Shown: one piece after another, positions 24,960 to 37,550 of the stretch
How positions within the stretch are numbered: position 1 is the stretch's first letter
Layout of the letters: each line of letters begins with the position of its first letter
Source: Harmonia axyridis
Lineage: Eukaryota > Arthropoda > Insecta > Coleoptera > Coccinellidae
Assembly (NCBI RefSeq): GCF_914767665.1
Contig: NC_059504.1
Span: 5,644,501 to 5,708,500, forward strand
Reading direction: 5' to 3'
Length of the DNA stretch: 64,000 nucleotides
Notes under the pieces: generated by a model
The model's input: the letters and a program-made list of their open reading frames with translations, nothing else
Database searches by the model: none
Told to the model about the DNA's origin: nothing
Program-made: the position numbers and the translations under genes

Positions 24960-25350
24960 AAATTAGTGATAGAAAACGATATCAGCCAATATCATCACCA
25001 TATTCTTTTCATGAATCGTCCTGTATGTCGTCGATAACTCCACGAATTCCATCTTTAAGTTATTGAATAGATTGTGGATCATTGCCATAAACTTTATCTT
25101 TCACGTGGCCTCAAAGGAAAAATCCTAAAAGTTTTGAATTACAAGATAAAATGCTTTCTATTCTTCTATCACTAATTTCTTCGAACAGCTCTAATTTTTC
25201 CACCAGTTTAACTATTGCCGGCCAAGAAGGTGCCTCAGAATGATCCAAAAGTTTTTCAGTATTGCAAACTGTGGCTACAACATTTTCACCATTTTTGTAG
25301 TGAATTTTAACAATTTCAATACGTTGTTGAAGCGTGTATTTTTCCATTTT
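24960..25350 (-). mobile_element. Internally deleted relative of the DD41D family
   Basis: The minus strand starts with an HTH-type N-terminus (MEKYTLQQRIEIVKIHYKNG, then APSWPAIVKLVEK), then reads GFFL and, after frameshifts, GHVKDKVYGNDPQSI and DGIRGVIDDIQD. The latter resemble the segment after the third Asp. The whole catalytic middle is missing. It lies in the D/E intergenic region and is distinct in sequence from the nine DD41D copies. Confidence 0.65.
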
Positions 25351-25697
25351 AATAATGTCGTAGTTTTCGTCTGTCGAATGTCATAAGATGACAAATGCCC
25401 ACATTCAAAATGAAATATCTTATTGGATTACCCTTTACATTGTCGAAATCTTGAATGAAAAATATTTTCTAATTTTAAATTTCAGTTTGATCAGATAGTT
25501 ATATTTTAAATTATTGAATTAACGAACTGCATTAAACGCCCAGTATACTCTATAACCCATATTAATAAAAAATGCCTACGTAGCAATTTATACGATTCAT
25601 TTTACGTAGCTTCTTTGGTGAATATCAACTAGTTATGAAATTCCATCATGTGAATTGACACCTTCATTTGCATTTATCGATTATAAATACAATAAAA

Positions 25698-28600
25698 ATG
25701 AATTTTTACCACATAAGTTTTGTTCTAGCTAGTGTTTTCTGTGTGGCACGATGCAATTTAAGGTTACGTAAGTAAATTCAATATTATCAAAACTAGAATT
25801 GTTTTGGAATCGTTCCAGGAACAAAAAAATTTTGAATCCTTTCTGAAATGTTCACAGCCTAACAAGATTGTACAGTATTCCAGGGTTGGTTTTGTAAATA
25901 ATGAAAAATAAACATTTCAGCTACGTTCTTGAAGATATGCCACAGATCAGATCCGAATTTGGGAGACTGCATCATCGAATCGGTACACAGATTGAAGCCA
26001 CTTTTGGCACATGGTATTCCTGAATTTGGAATTCCTAGTTGTGAACCTCTCTATATTCCTGAGGTGGTTTTAGATCAAGGTTCTGGAGCTGTATCAGTCA
26101 ATTCTACTTACAGAAATATACGAGTCTACGGTCCATCAATATTCACTTTGAAGCAAGTGAAGTGAGTAATTTTTCAATTTGAATTGCGAAATTTTCTCTT
26201 TATCTTATACGTCTAATGTGTAGAAATTCTGCTCAAATTTATAGAAATTCCTTGAATCGGCTTCTAAAGCATTGCCAATATTTGAAGATGCAGGCAATTT
26301 GGAATGTAGATATAGGAGAACAATCAAACCTAGTTCTTGAGTATTAAAGAATTTGAAGATGCAGATATCTCCAAATGGAATTGACCTTCAGGGAAAATTT
26401 GTATAAGTTCATTATTTACTATTCATTTCAAGGATTTTTTATTTGATATCATTGTTGAGCTTAATTGAAAAATATATTCAAAACTGTAAATGATGGAATG
26501 TACCAACTTCTTTGAAAACAAACCTTAGAAATCTTTCAAAGGAAAAAAATTTAACACTCTCTGAAATTTTCGGTTCACGTTTTGAAATTCGACCAAACAA
26601 TTTTCCTCAATATATTCAGATGTGTTATATTGTTTGTGTTATTTATTTCCGGGAATTTGAGCAATATTCCTAGGATTTCACATAAGTGAAATTGAAATAA
26701 TCTTATAATCTACTTAGAACAATTATATCCATAGGAAATCATATCAAAAGTAATCAACAGATTAGCAATAGCACATTTTTTAAATTTTTTTAAATATTAC
26801 TATCAGATTGATTGCGAAAATTTGTTTAATCACATCCCTTTGAAAATGTTATAATATAAATTTTCAGTTGTTGTATAAATCTTGCATGTATACAGGGTGT
26901 TACCAAATGATTGTGGAATTTTAGGAGGTGAATCTTGTACAAAATATTGATTAATCCCAGATTGTTGGATTCCTCAATGTTGGATTCATCAATTATAAGG
27001 AAAAAATAAGAATTATATTTTTTCTCATTTTCAACAGATTGTACCTTACTTCTCAAGAAAAGGCCTAAAAGCTTTTGTTTGAATTGAAGAACCCTTAAAG
27101 CCTTTCGAACTCATTAAATAACACACTGTATTCAGAATATCTCTTCAAGCTTCATGCATTTCATGTTAAAAGCAACATCAGAGCTATAGAAAATTTGAGC
27201 AGAATATTGAAAAAAAAAGTAATATTTCAGTGTCAGCAGATCCAATCGAGTTCAAATTTTGCATGTGTATATAAAATAACAATAATTCTGAGTTTCCAGT
27301 AAAATTTGGTGACTTCTCTCACGTAAAGTCAGAAGTTTAAGAGCTCTCGTTTATTTATGCGCTAATTGATCCCTTGGATGCAACTGACTCATGTACAGTT
27401 CTGTAGTCTATAAGGGCTTAAAAGCTATTGACTTTATTCTGGGGCTTCTTCCATTTTTTTGTACTTATCGGTAGAATCATATTTTAGTGAAAATTATGGT
27501 GGATGCGCTTTGTTACCGCCAACTACGATAACCTGCGAAATATTCGATCTGTTTACGATTCTCAACTCAAGAAAATTAAAGAAATACCTAGCTATAAAAA
27601 AAATAGTACGTTAATGAGAGGGAGATATGTGATCACTTTTGGTACGAAAAACTTTTGAGTCTCGAGTATCAATATTAATTTCCGCTCACATCTGTCTGTC
27701 CGTTTGTGTGCCCGAAAGTTCTTGTAAGAGCCTTGATTACCCGATTTCAATGAAATTCGTTATGAGTATCCCGTTTGAGTAACATTGGTTTGAATTTATA
27801 GAAGGATTATATTGCAACAAGAACATAAATAATGAACAGTAAAGAATATAGCATTGTAGGTACCACACCCCTGGGAAGAGTATTTTGAGATCATTCATCG
27901 TGTCATTCTTTCACCGTGAACTCTTGCAAAGCTATAAATTATAAATATTATACTAATTGACAAAGAAACTGCAACACCCAGAAGGAGCTGTTAAATTTAA
28001 TTTTTTTTTTGTTGGTAAAACAGATAGTATTCCCCTGATCCAATCATTGACTTCTCGCTATACTATCTATGTTTTAGCAAAAAAAAATTAAATTTAAACA
28101 GCTTCTTCTGGGTGTTGCAGTTTCTTTGTCAGTTAGTATATCGAACACGTGTTTCAAGGGAAGGAAAACATGTGTGATTTATTTTTTACATTTCGCAGAA
28201 TCAATCTGGACAAGGACCGTATTCGAATCAAACTGCACGTACCATCTCTCTACTTGGAAAGTAAATATACCATGGAAGGAAGAATCCTGATGATGCCCAT
28301 CCTGGGTTCAGGAAACTTTTATGGAAATTATTGTAAGTCTATTCAACGGGTTTGAAACGTTGCTGTGGTCACGTCAAAAGCTTCATAATTCATTCAAGAT
28401 ATTATAATATTCGCGCTGAAAAATAATTACATGTTTACTTTATTTTACATCCTTCTAAGTTCTTAGAAGCTCATGAATATTGCTAATAGATATTTGCTTG
28501 CAGCTGATATAGAGGCAATAGTCAACATACTAGGACAGAAAGTTAAAAAAGATAGGGAAATATTTTTCAATATCAAAGATTTTTATATCGATTTCAATAT

Positions 28601-30095
28601 TGGGCATGCAACCATTCAATTGGACAACTTGTTCGATGGGGATCAAGAATTAGGTGAGTAAGAATCAGGAATGTTGGATACTATTAAGAGATTGATATTA
28701 AAGATTGAGAGATTATTTTTAAGAGGAAACGCTGCAAAGTGTGATAGCTACAACTTTGCCTCCGCTGTTTTTTCCGAAATTCGAGGCTTCATTGTAAAAA
28801 ACTGGTTATATATTTATGACTCAAAATATTGTCCATCGCTGGCTACTACTTTTTCCCATCTTTCGGGCAGCGTACGAATCTCGCGTTGAAAAAACTTATG
28901 AAGTGATCCACGAATCGATACAATTTTTAACTTCTTCATAAGACCGGAAGTGCTGGTCAGCCAGAGCGTGTGCCATTGATTCAAACAAGTGATAGGAGCA
29001 ACGTCTAGAGTAAACGGCGAGTGGGGTAGGACTTCCCATTTCAACGTTTCCAAGTATGTCTTGACAACTTTCGTAACATGGGGTCGAGCATTGTCATGCT
29101 GTAAAATCACTTCATCATGTCTCTCGTTGTATTGCAGCCGTTTGTCTTTCAATGCTCAGCTCAAACGCATTATTTGCGTTCGATAACGATCGCCTGTGTT
29201 GTTTCAGTCGGTTTTAACAACTCATAATACACTACGCAGAGCTGGTCCCACAAAATACTGAGCATGATCTTGGAACCGAGAATATTCGGTTTGGCTGTCG
29301 ACGTGGAAGCATGACCGGGATATCCCCATGATTTTCTGGAATTGGGTTCATCGTAATGAACCCATCTTTCGTCTCCAGTCACAATGCGATGCAGAAATCC
29401 CTTTCGTCTTTGCCTTGCAAGCAGCTGTTCACAAGGAAACAAACGCCGTTCAACATCTCTCGGCTTCAACTCGTACGGCACCTTATTTCCTTGTTTCTGA
29501 ATCATTCCCATGACCTTTGGGCGTTTTGAAATGTCTTGTTGCGTCACTCCTAATGATCCTGCCAATTCTTGTAGCGTTTGACACGAGTCTTGATCAAGTA
29601 ATGCCTCCAATTCTGCAACTTCGAAAACCTTCTCTCTTCCACCGCCATGCTGGTTTCGATGTCAAAATCACCGTTCTTGAAGCGTTAAAACCAAAATTTT
29701 CAACAAATTTTTGTATTCAAAGTTTGAGGAAATCAATTTTGTTTTTTTTCCATTCGATAATGAATTTTCATCGACCGAATATATTACACATTCATTAAAA
29801 GTTAACTTAATATCATTTCATCCAAATGAAATAAATATCCACATTGGACTCACAGTGCTGAATAACCACTACGAAAATTGATGAAATACAATATTTTTAA
29901 ATAGTTATTGTCACAACCTACTCAACCCAGATTCTGTTTGCAGGTGAAGCCATGAACTTATTTTTGAATGACAACTGGAAGAACGTAGCGAATGAAATCA
30001 AACCAGTTCTTGAAGATACAATTGCCAGCTTATTCAAGAAGTTTTCGAACAAAATTTACCATAAGTACCCTCTGTCTGTGTTACTTCCCGAATAA
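25698..30095 (+). CDS. JHBP/takeout-like gene E
   Basis: Exons 25698-25767, 25921-26161, 28199-28332, 28504-28653, 29944-30095; phases 1,2,1,1; 248 aa. Exon lengths 70/241/134/150 equal those of gene B. Signal peptide MNFYHISFVLASVFCVARCN. The Cys pair is C30 and C40 (CHRSDPNLGDC), followed by AHGIPEFGIPSCEPLYIPEV, LHVPSLYLESKYTMEGRILM and LDNLFDGDQELG. The last exon has GEAMNLFLNDNWKNVANEIK and ends SVLLPE. With F and G it forms a subgroup marked by G-[ED]-x2-N-x-F at the start of the last exon. Intron 2 carries a palindromic MITE ending 60 bp before exon 3. Intron 4 carries a mariner on the opposite strand. No clear TATA box lies at a proper distance. Family role: secreted hydrophobic-ligand binding. 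Confidence 0.92.
26892..27130. repeat. TACAGGGTG repeat fragment in gene E intron 2
   Basis: Starts TACAGGGTGTTACCAAATGA. No second terminus was found. Confidence 0.4.
27327..27760. repeat. Dispersed repeat partner of 6205-6500
   Basis: Shares ordered blocks with gene B intron 1 (see 6205-6500) and contains the run CTGTCTGTCCGTTTGTGTGC. The boundaries are uncertain. Confidence 0.3.
27951..28138. mobile_element. Palindromic MITE, 188 bp, TA target duplication
   Basis: The left end TACTAATTGACAAAGAAACT and the right end AGTTTCTTTGTCAGTTAGTA are reverse complements with one mismatch. Pairing extends about 60 bp through GCAACACCCAGAAG. TA flanks lie at 27949-27950 and 28139-28140. It ends 60 bp upstream of gene E exon 3. 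Confidence 0.9.
28745..29690 (-). mobile_element. DD34D mariner copy in gene E intron 4 (truncated, broken)
   Basis: The minus-strand transposase includes TQQDISKRPKVMGMIQKQGN, RRKGFLHRIVTGDERWVHYD (first Asp) and ILQHDNARPHVTKVV (second Asp). The motif that should carry the third Asp (VAPSDY in relatives) reads VAPITC, because a short deletion removes it and shifts frame. The right end (TAGCTACAACTTTGCCTCCG) matches the mariner end at 60065. The HTH-coding 5' part is missing beyond about 29690. Same lineage as 14674-15118 and 60065-61921. Confidence 0.88.
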
Positions 30096-30754
30096 CCATA
30101 GATTAAAACATAAACCAAGCAAGATTCTCGAATATTTTACGTACCACCTGAAACGCATATCCCACTTGTTTCAAGTATGAGTAAAATTATGTGGTAAGTC
30201 AGCCAACGAATTAACAAAAAATCATTTCAATATCAATCTGCTGAACCACAGAATGAGAATGAAACGATAAAAGAAAAAAATATAAATAGATTTCATCTAA
30301 AGAGAACGGATGTGCTTGATATAAAAATTGCTCCATATTTGCATCCTTTCCACACATTATGAAATGTCCTGCAGACTACCATAATTATAAAACGAAAGGA
30401 TATTAGTGTTTTTTCCACAATTATAGAAATCCATGTGATTACAGGTAAATTATATGTAAATTCAATTATTTGTCTCAATTATTTGCTTAGTTTAACTGTA
30501 ATAAGATAGATTTTAATTCAACTGATCACTATTGATTATCATCTCGACCTTGCAGTAATACGTAAACGCCTTTGATTGATAGATAACGAAATTTTAATTG
30601 CTATATTATTTTCAGTAAGCTATATATTCACCACCAAATAATGTCGAATCTAAAGCAATGATTATTGCTGATTAACTATTTTCTTCTTTGAATTTTAACT
30701 AAGGAATTCTCTAGAGACTTCATATCTATGATTTTTTTCAATTCATGTGTCGTA
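30096..30754. other. Intergenic after gene E
   Basis: The gene E 3' flank. No canonical AATAAA lies close to the stop and no gene is recognised. Confidence 0.45.
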
Positions 30755-31857
30755 GGGGGTGTTTTTTTGAGAGCTTGAGAACTTCAAAAAATACAAGACA
30801 GAAATATTGTTGGAAAGAATTTTTTATCATCATAATCTTGTAGATAATTTCGAGGCTTGAGGATTGTATTTCTTTGATGAAGCCTTTCAACAAGAAATGT
30901 GCTTCAATACTGAACACAATTCTTCGGTTAAAATGTTCATCTTCAGCCAGTTTCAAATTACTGTTCAAGATGGCGACCGATTCAACAGCTGTCAAGTGAT
31001 TTATTCTCAGTTTGGTTTGGCAATTCATCATGAATAGACTTACGCCTGAACAACGCATGCTAATAGTGCAATTTTATTTCGAAAATAATGGTTCTGTGCA
31101 GAATACGTACCGCGCACTACGTCCATTTTATTTTGTTTACCGATGAAGCGCACTTTTGGTTCAATGGCAACGTCCACAAGCAAAACTGCCGCATTTGGAG
31201 TGAAGCTAATCCTCAAGTGTATGTCGAAACATCGTTACATCCAAAAAAACTGACTGTTTGGTGCGCTTTATGGGCTGGTGGAATCATTGGTCCGTACTTC
31301 TTCAAAAACTATGATGGCCAGAACGTTACAGTCAATGGTGATCGGTATAGAGCCATGATTACTAACTTTTTTCATTCCTGAATTGAACAACCATGATGTC
31401 CAGGAGCTGTGGTTCCAACAAGACGGCGCAACATGTCACACAGTTCGTGCCACAATCGATTTATTGAAAGACACGTTTGGTGACCGCCTAATTCCACGTT
31501 TTGGACCTGTGAATTGGCCTCCAAGATCTTGTGATTTAACACCGCTAGACTACTTTCTGTGGGGCTATTTAAGTCATTGGTCTATGCGGATAAGCCACAA
31601 ACCCTTGAACATTTGGAAGACAACATTCGCCGTTTTATTGCCGATATACGGCCACAAATGTTGGAAAAAGTCATTGAAAATTGGACGTCCAGATTGGACT
31701 ACATCCGAGCCAGCCGTGACGGTCATGTGCCAGAAATCATATTTAAAATGTAATGCCACAATATTATCTTGCGGATAAATAAAATTCATGTCAATCGAAT
31801 AATCCATCGTTGTTTTAGTGCAATTTAAAGTTTTTCAGCTCTAAAAAAAACACCCTT
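30755..31857 (+). mobile_element. DD41D element, copy 4 (chimeric)
   Basis: The body (30954-31857) is a plus-strand DD41D copy with the HTH start, the shared deletion junction near 31120, and FQQDGATCHTVRATIDLL and SCDLTPLDYFLWG. It is split by frameshifts near 31370 and 31567. Its own 5' repeat is missing. Instead 30755-30953 is a minus-strand fragment of a divergent relative (RRIVFSIEAHFLLKGFI) ending in GGGGGTGTTTTTTTGAGAGC. The composite therefore has outward-facing ends from two subfamilies. TA is seen at the left edge (30753-30754) but not cleanly at the right. Confidence 0.82.
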
Positions 31858-32552
31858 TCTTTTATAGACAATTTAGCCAAGATCCTCACGCAAAATTTCA
31901 CACTTTGAAGGACAAAGGCCAACAAATTGAGAACGGCGAGGTATCGACATTTCGACTTCTTCTTCAACACTTCGCGCTGCAGCAGTAATATTCTTTTCGG
32001 TACGCATATTTCTTTGCCTTATATACCTTCATATTTATTGACCGAAGAAAGAACAATTCTACCATTAAAAAACACAGGTACAAAACAATCGAATAAACAT
32101 CATAAGAACACATTGAAATGAAGAAACCCTTTGTTGTTTTCCTTATTTCATCAAAGCACACCTGAAACGAATTGCAAAAGAAGAAATTACTAATGACTGC
32201 GTTGATCGACAGAATAATGCAAAGAAAAACGTGTTAGTAAAAAAGGCTGGAATTTTTCACGCCGTGTTGCAAACAATAACGAAATCACCAATTTGTTTAC
32301 AGAATGATCCCATCTCAGGTTAATACGTAATTCAGAATTCTCCGGTAGATCGGTAGGAGAGAAATTTATGGAGAACTTTCACTCTCAAACAACGCCCATT
32401 TCAAGCAAATATCAACCGAATGGTCTCTTGGTACTAGTATCATTTTCGCTTGCAACTATTTGTGCAATATTTATGCAGCATCAGGAATAGGGTGTTGGGA
32501 ATATTTTGACTTTGGTACAATTCTACAGAATATCTGAAACCACTGGTTGAGA
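31858..32552. other. Intergenic upstream of gene F
   Basis: No gene or repeat end recognised. It contains the presumed gene F promoter, but no convincing TATA box was seen. Confidence 0.45.
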
Positions 32553-35500
32553 ATGATCGAAATAAAAATTTTTTCGTTATTGGGTGTTTTTCTGGCGTTT
32601 AATTATGGTGACTGTTATCAGGTGCAAAGTGTTGCATTCCCAAAGGAAAAACGTAAGTACAGTTTTAAGCAACTTTTTTCCCGGTTAAGATTGGCACAAG
32701 ATTGTTATAAAAAGTTGGAATTTTATTTTGTTTGATTTCTTGAATGCAAAAAACTTAGTACCCACCTTCTTATTAATAACCATCAGCTGAAATTCTCACT
32801 AATTACAGCTCTAGATGAGTATTGAAAACATTATCTCGTAAGTGTTGAGAACATGCGCTCTCTTCTATTTTTAAATTCTCATGTTTCATCTTGAAAAAAT
32901 GGATTTATTCAAAGTGACTCAAAGTATAATTTTATCAATTTGTTCTGATTGTTGTGCTTATAATAAAATAGGTAACTTTTCCATCAAAACATTATCAATT
33001 AAATTTCTCCCTAAAACAATTCCAGGCTTTTATTTGAGTATGTGTATCTGAGCGCAAACTCTACAAATTTAAGAAATTGGACTACAAAAAATGGGTGTTT
33101 TTTTAGAGCTATAGAACTTTAAATTGCAATAAAACAACGATGGATTATTCGATTGACATGAATTTTATTTATCCGCCAGATAATCTTGTGGCATTACATT
33201 TTAAATATGATTTCTGGCATATGACCGCCACGGCTGGCTCGGATGTAGTCCAATCTGGACGTCCAATTTTCGATGACTTTTTCCAACATTTGTGGCCGTA
33301 TATCGGCAATAACATGGCGAATGTTGTCTTCCAAATGGTCAAGGGTTTGTAGCTTATCCGCGTAGACCAATGACTTTACATAGCTCCACAGAAAGTAGTC
33401 TAGCGGTGTTGAATCACAAGATCTTTGAGGCCAATTCACAGGTCCAAAACGTGAAATTAGGCGGTCACCAAACGTGTCTTTCAATAAATCGATTGTGGTA
33501 CGAGCTGTGTGACATGTTGCGCCGTCTTGTTGGAACCATAACTCCTGGGCAAAAGTTAGTAATCATGGCTCTATACCGATCACCATTAGAGAAGTACGGA
33601 CCAATGATTCCACCAGCCCATAAAGCGCACCAAACAGTCAGTTTTTCTGGATGTAACGGTGTTTCGACTTACACTTGAGGATTAGCTTCACTCCAAATGC
33701 GGCAGTTTTGTTTGTTGACGTAGCCATTCAACCAGAAGTGCGCTTCATCGCTAAACAAAATAAAATGGACGTAGTACGCGATACGTATTCCGCACAGAAC
33801 CATTATTTTCGAAATAAAATTGCACTATTTGCAAGCTTTGTTCAGGCGTGAGTCTATTCATGATGAATTGCCAAACTAAACTGAGAATAAATCACTTGAC
33901 AGCTGTTATATCGGTCGCCATCTTGAACAGTAATGCCAACTTAAAGTTATATACCTCGAAAAAAAACACCCGTTAAATAAAAGAGTTGACACAAATGTGA
34001 TGTAATGACGATAAATCACAATTCATTTGTCGTCCTGTACAGGTATAATCGATTAAAGAACTATTATTCCAGTAATATTATGTCAGCGCCTACTTATATA
34101 ACAAGAACATTGTGTGTCAGTGTGTTTGCCACAGATTCTTCGTCTGCAACCTACTTACATGATACCTTGCATCTCTTTCGAGTATACCATAACAACTATA
34201 AACGATAAGCTTTAATGATCAACTTTGTTGTCTACAGATGAAGTGTCTATAATAGCTTTAAGCTTAGGTAATTCTTCGAGTTAACGATCTTAGAAGTAGA
34301 GATAATTGTTATTAAGAGAAGGAAAGTGAGAAAATAGCATGTTTTTGGTGGATCATTATTGGAAATGAAAAATCAGAACTGGGTTTGTTACGAAAAAAAC
34401 TAGGTTTACAATTACTCATCTAAAATCGATTCCCAAAATTGTACGAATCAATTTCTGCTTATGATATTTGAAGGTGTAGTTGTACTTCACATAATCTCCA
34501 TGCTGAAACAGTGTATTTACCTGTAATCTTTAAATTTCAGCTTCCTGGTTGAAGGTTTGCAGAAGGAGTGATCCACAGCTCAGTCAGTGTATGTCAGATC
34601 TGTTTTTGAATTTGTTTCCCCAACTTGCAGTCGGTGAGTACTTTTTCATGATGGTCAGTATTATATGTTGTCAATGTGTTTATATTTGTGGATTTCTTAT
34701 GAAAAATTCAATCAAAAGGTATACCGGAACTGAACATAGAACGCTTTGAGCCATTGCGACTGGATAGAGTCTCGATAAGTAAAGGACATGGTGCTATAAT
34801 TCTAAATGGAAGTTTATACGATATGGATATTCATGGACCGTCCAATACTACTCCTACCTATACCGAGTAAGTACAAAATAAAATTAACTTCTACAAATTT
34901 TCCTTTCTTTTAATTGTTCTCAAATATGTTTTAATAAAGATAATATAATATGTATCGCAATACTCCCAATCACAGAAAAATGCTTTAACTACTAATTTAC
35001 TAATTTTAATTATCTGGGAGAAGGAATGAAACAGTCACTTGGAAAATCAATTTCAAGTATCAGTATTCAAGTGAGTTTGAACATAAAGGGTGTTTTTTTT
35101 AGAGCTATAAAAGTTCATATTGCAATAAAACGACGATGGATTATTCGATTGTCATGAATTTTATTTATCCACAAGATAATCTTGTGGCATTACATTTTAA
35201 ATATGATTTCTGGCATATGATCACGGCTGGCTCGGATGTAGTCCAATCTGGACGTCCAATTTTCGATTACTTTTTCCAACATTTGTGGCCGTATATCGGC
35301 AATAACACAGCGAATGTTGTCTTCCAAATGGTCAAGGGTTTGTGGCTTATCCGCAAAGACCAATGACTTTACATAGCCCCACTGAAAGTAGTCTAGCGGT
35401 GTTGAATCACAAGATCTTGGAGGCCAATTGACAGGTCCAAAACGTGAAATAAGGCGATCACCAAACGTGTCTTTCAATAAATCGATTGTGGCACGAGCTG

Positions 35501-37549
35501 TGTGACATGTTGCGCCGTCTTGTTGAAACCACAGCTCCTGGACATCATGGTTGTTCAATTCAGGAGTGAAACAGTTAGTAATCATGGCTCTATACCGATC
35601 ACCATTGACTGTAACCTTCTGGCCATCATAGTTTTTGAAGAAGTACGGACCAATGATTCCACCAGCCCATAAAGCGCACCAAACAGTCAGTTTTTCTGGA
35701 TGTAACGGTGTTTCGACATACACTTGAGGATTAGCTTCATTCCAAATGCGGCAGTTCTGTTTGTTGACGTAGCCATTCAACCAGAAGTGCGCTTCATCGC
35801 TAAACAAAATAAAATGGACGTAGTGCACGATACGTATTTCGCACAGAACAATTATTTTCGAAATAAAATTGCACTATTTGCAAGCGTTGTTCAGGCGTGT
35901 GTCTATTCGGGATTTGTTGCCAAACCAAACTGAGAATAAATCACTTGACAGCTGTTAAATCGGTCGCCATCTTGAACAGTAATGCCAACTTAAAGTTATA
36001 TACCTCGAAAAAAAACACCCTATATTTGTCTAACTGACAGAAAGATTTTGGTCGATAGCCATATAATTATAAACAATAAAGTGTTTTCTCTCTAGAAAAA
36101 TATCTATTGATTTGATGATAAATATATTTCAAGATTCGAAATAAAGCACTCTTATTACTACTTTATGTAGGTAGCTATTACTATGTTATCTGACCTGTAG
36201 CAAAGATATTGATGATAACATAACTCAGGAAGGAAACTATGCCATAGTTACATAAAAGCTTTCCATATGTTGAATTTACAGAAACCTTGCTCTGACCTAA
36301 CTTTTAATTCTCGTAAGCCATTCTGGAAGTACTCATTCACAATTTTTTCAATTTAGTCCTCAAAATTTTTCATTGAACGATTTTTTTTTCTCAACCCATA
36401 TCTAGATAATTATATTTTTATCATTGATTATTCAATTTCAGGTTGAACCTTCAAGAAAAGAAGTGGAATTTCGGCATCAACATTCCGTTGTTGGATATAA
36501 AAGCAAGATACAATCTGAGAGGTCACATTTTGGTTTTGCCTCTTGTTGGAAATGGCAATTGCGATCTGAAACTGTATGACGTCAATTCTCATGTCTTCAC
36601 CAACTTCAGTATGCCTATAAAAGATGGAAGAGAAATCGTCCAAATAGACCAAATGAAGGTTCAATTTACTGTGTCAAATATGAAGGCTAAGTTTTACAAT
36701 CTTTTCAATGGGAATAAAGTATTAGGTGAGTAAAACCTGTTTTAACTTAAGCGTTTAATTTGTCACTAGCATCAAAATTGTTGATGATACAATAAATTTC
36801 CAAGAGATGCATCAAAAAATGTATTATTTTCTACTTTGTATTCTGCTCTTAAATCGGAGAAATAGACCATCAGAATATAATCGAAAAATGAGCTTGCCTT
36901 GTTAGGATGATACCATTCGTTACAGATAACATATGTTCCATTATGTTTATATGTTATTTCTACATCAACATTTCGGGAGGTTTACATCTCAATACAAACA
37001 TGTGTATTTACTACTTATAATTTTCAGTAATTTCATTTTATTCCTTTGGTGTTAATAAAATTTGGTCAAATGGAATAAGAGAGATGAAGACTATCAATCA
37101 CTTTTCATTAATCTCTAAATATTGTATGTCTCAAAAGTTTTTGGCAGAAACAACCAATTTTAAAATTAATAATGTCGAGTCAATTTGAGAGAATGAATAT
37201 TCTATATCAACTGGCAGATAGGTACTTATGAATTGAAAATATTCGGTTACAAAATAAAAAAATCAATCAAAAAAGGGCGTGAAAGAAATTAAGCAAGCAA
37301 GGTTGCAAAAAACATTGAACATTTAATGTTAGTGTAGCTAAAAATGTTTTTTTTGCAGGAGACACTGTGAATAACTTCATAAACAACAATGCTGTGGACA
37401 TAATAAGAGAATTGGAAGAGAGCATCAGTTCAAGTATGGCTGACATATTCATCCACTTATTGAACAATATATTCAATAAATTACCTACTGATTTCTGGCT
37501 ATTGACTGACGAACAATATGCAGAATATGAGAAGAAATCTAAGCAATAA
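32553..37549 (+). CDS. JHBP/takeout-like gene F (rearranged exon structure)
   Basis: Exons 32553-32652, 34541-34633, 34719-34866, 36442-36725, 37359-37549; 271 aa. The signal region is MIEIKIFSLLGVFLAFNYGD, and exon 1 is 30 bp longer than in B or E. The Cys pair is C40 and C50 (CRRSDPQLSQC), followed by VGIPELNIERFEPLRLDRVS and LLDIKARYNLRGHILVLPLV. The end is FYNLFNGNKVLGDTVNNFIN plus an acidic/basic tail (EQYAEYEKKSKQ) absent in its neighbours. An 85-bp phase-1 intron splits exon 2 (93+148 = 241 bp, as in B, E and G). Exons 3 and 4 are fused (284 = 134+150 bp). The acceptor of the extra intron (ATCAAAAG) is weak. DD41D copies sit in introns 1 and 3. An upstream TTG at 32547 is in frame, but ATG 32553 is the natural start. 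Family role: secreted ligand carrier. Confidence 0.88.
33091..33973 (-). mobile_element. DD41D mariner-type element, copy 5
   Basis: An 883-bp copy in gene F intron 1 with ends ATGGGTGTTTTTTTAGAGCT and TCGAAAAAAAACACCCGT. The left TA is lost. Minus-strand remnants include KDTFGDRLISRFGPVNWPQ and STPLDYFLWSYVKSL. Two further internal deletions (about 33545-33552 and 33583-33590) remove the region before the second Asp. The shared HTH/catalytic deletion junction is present near 33772. Confidence 0.9.
35086..36022 (-). mobile_element. DD41D mariner-type element, copy 6
   Basis: A 937-bp copy in gene F intron 3 with TA duplications (35084-35085, 36023-36024). The minus strand is open for 212 codons (35828-35190) covering FSDEAHFWLNG, FQQDGATCHTA and STPLDYFQWG, so all three catalytic Asp are kept. 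The HTH start upstream is out of frame because of the shared deletion. Confidence 0.92.
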
Positions 37550-37550
37550 A
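37545..37550 (+). promoter_or_regulatory. AATAAA overlapping the gene F stop codon
   Basis: AATAAA at 37545-37550 includes the TAA stop at 37547-37549. If it is used, the mRNA would have a very short 3' UTR. No better signal is obvious within the next 150 bp. Confidence 0.35.

Noticed and set aside
32547..32552. TTG at 32547 as the gene F start
   Set aside because: The ATG at 32553 is in frame and gives a normal signal peptide.
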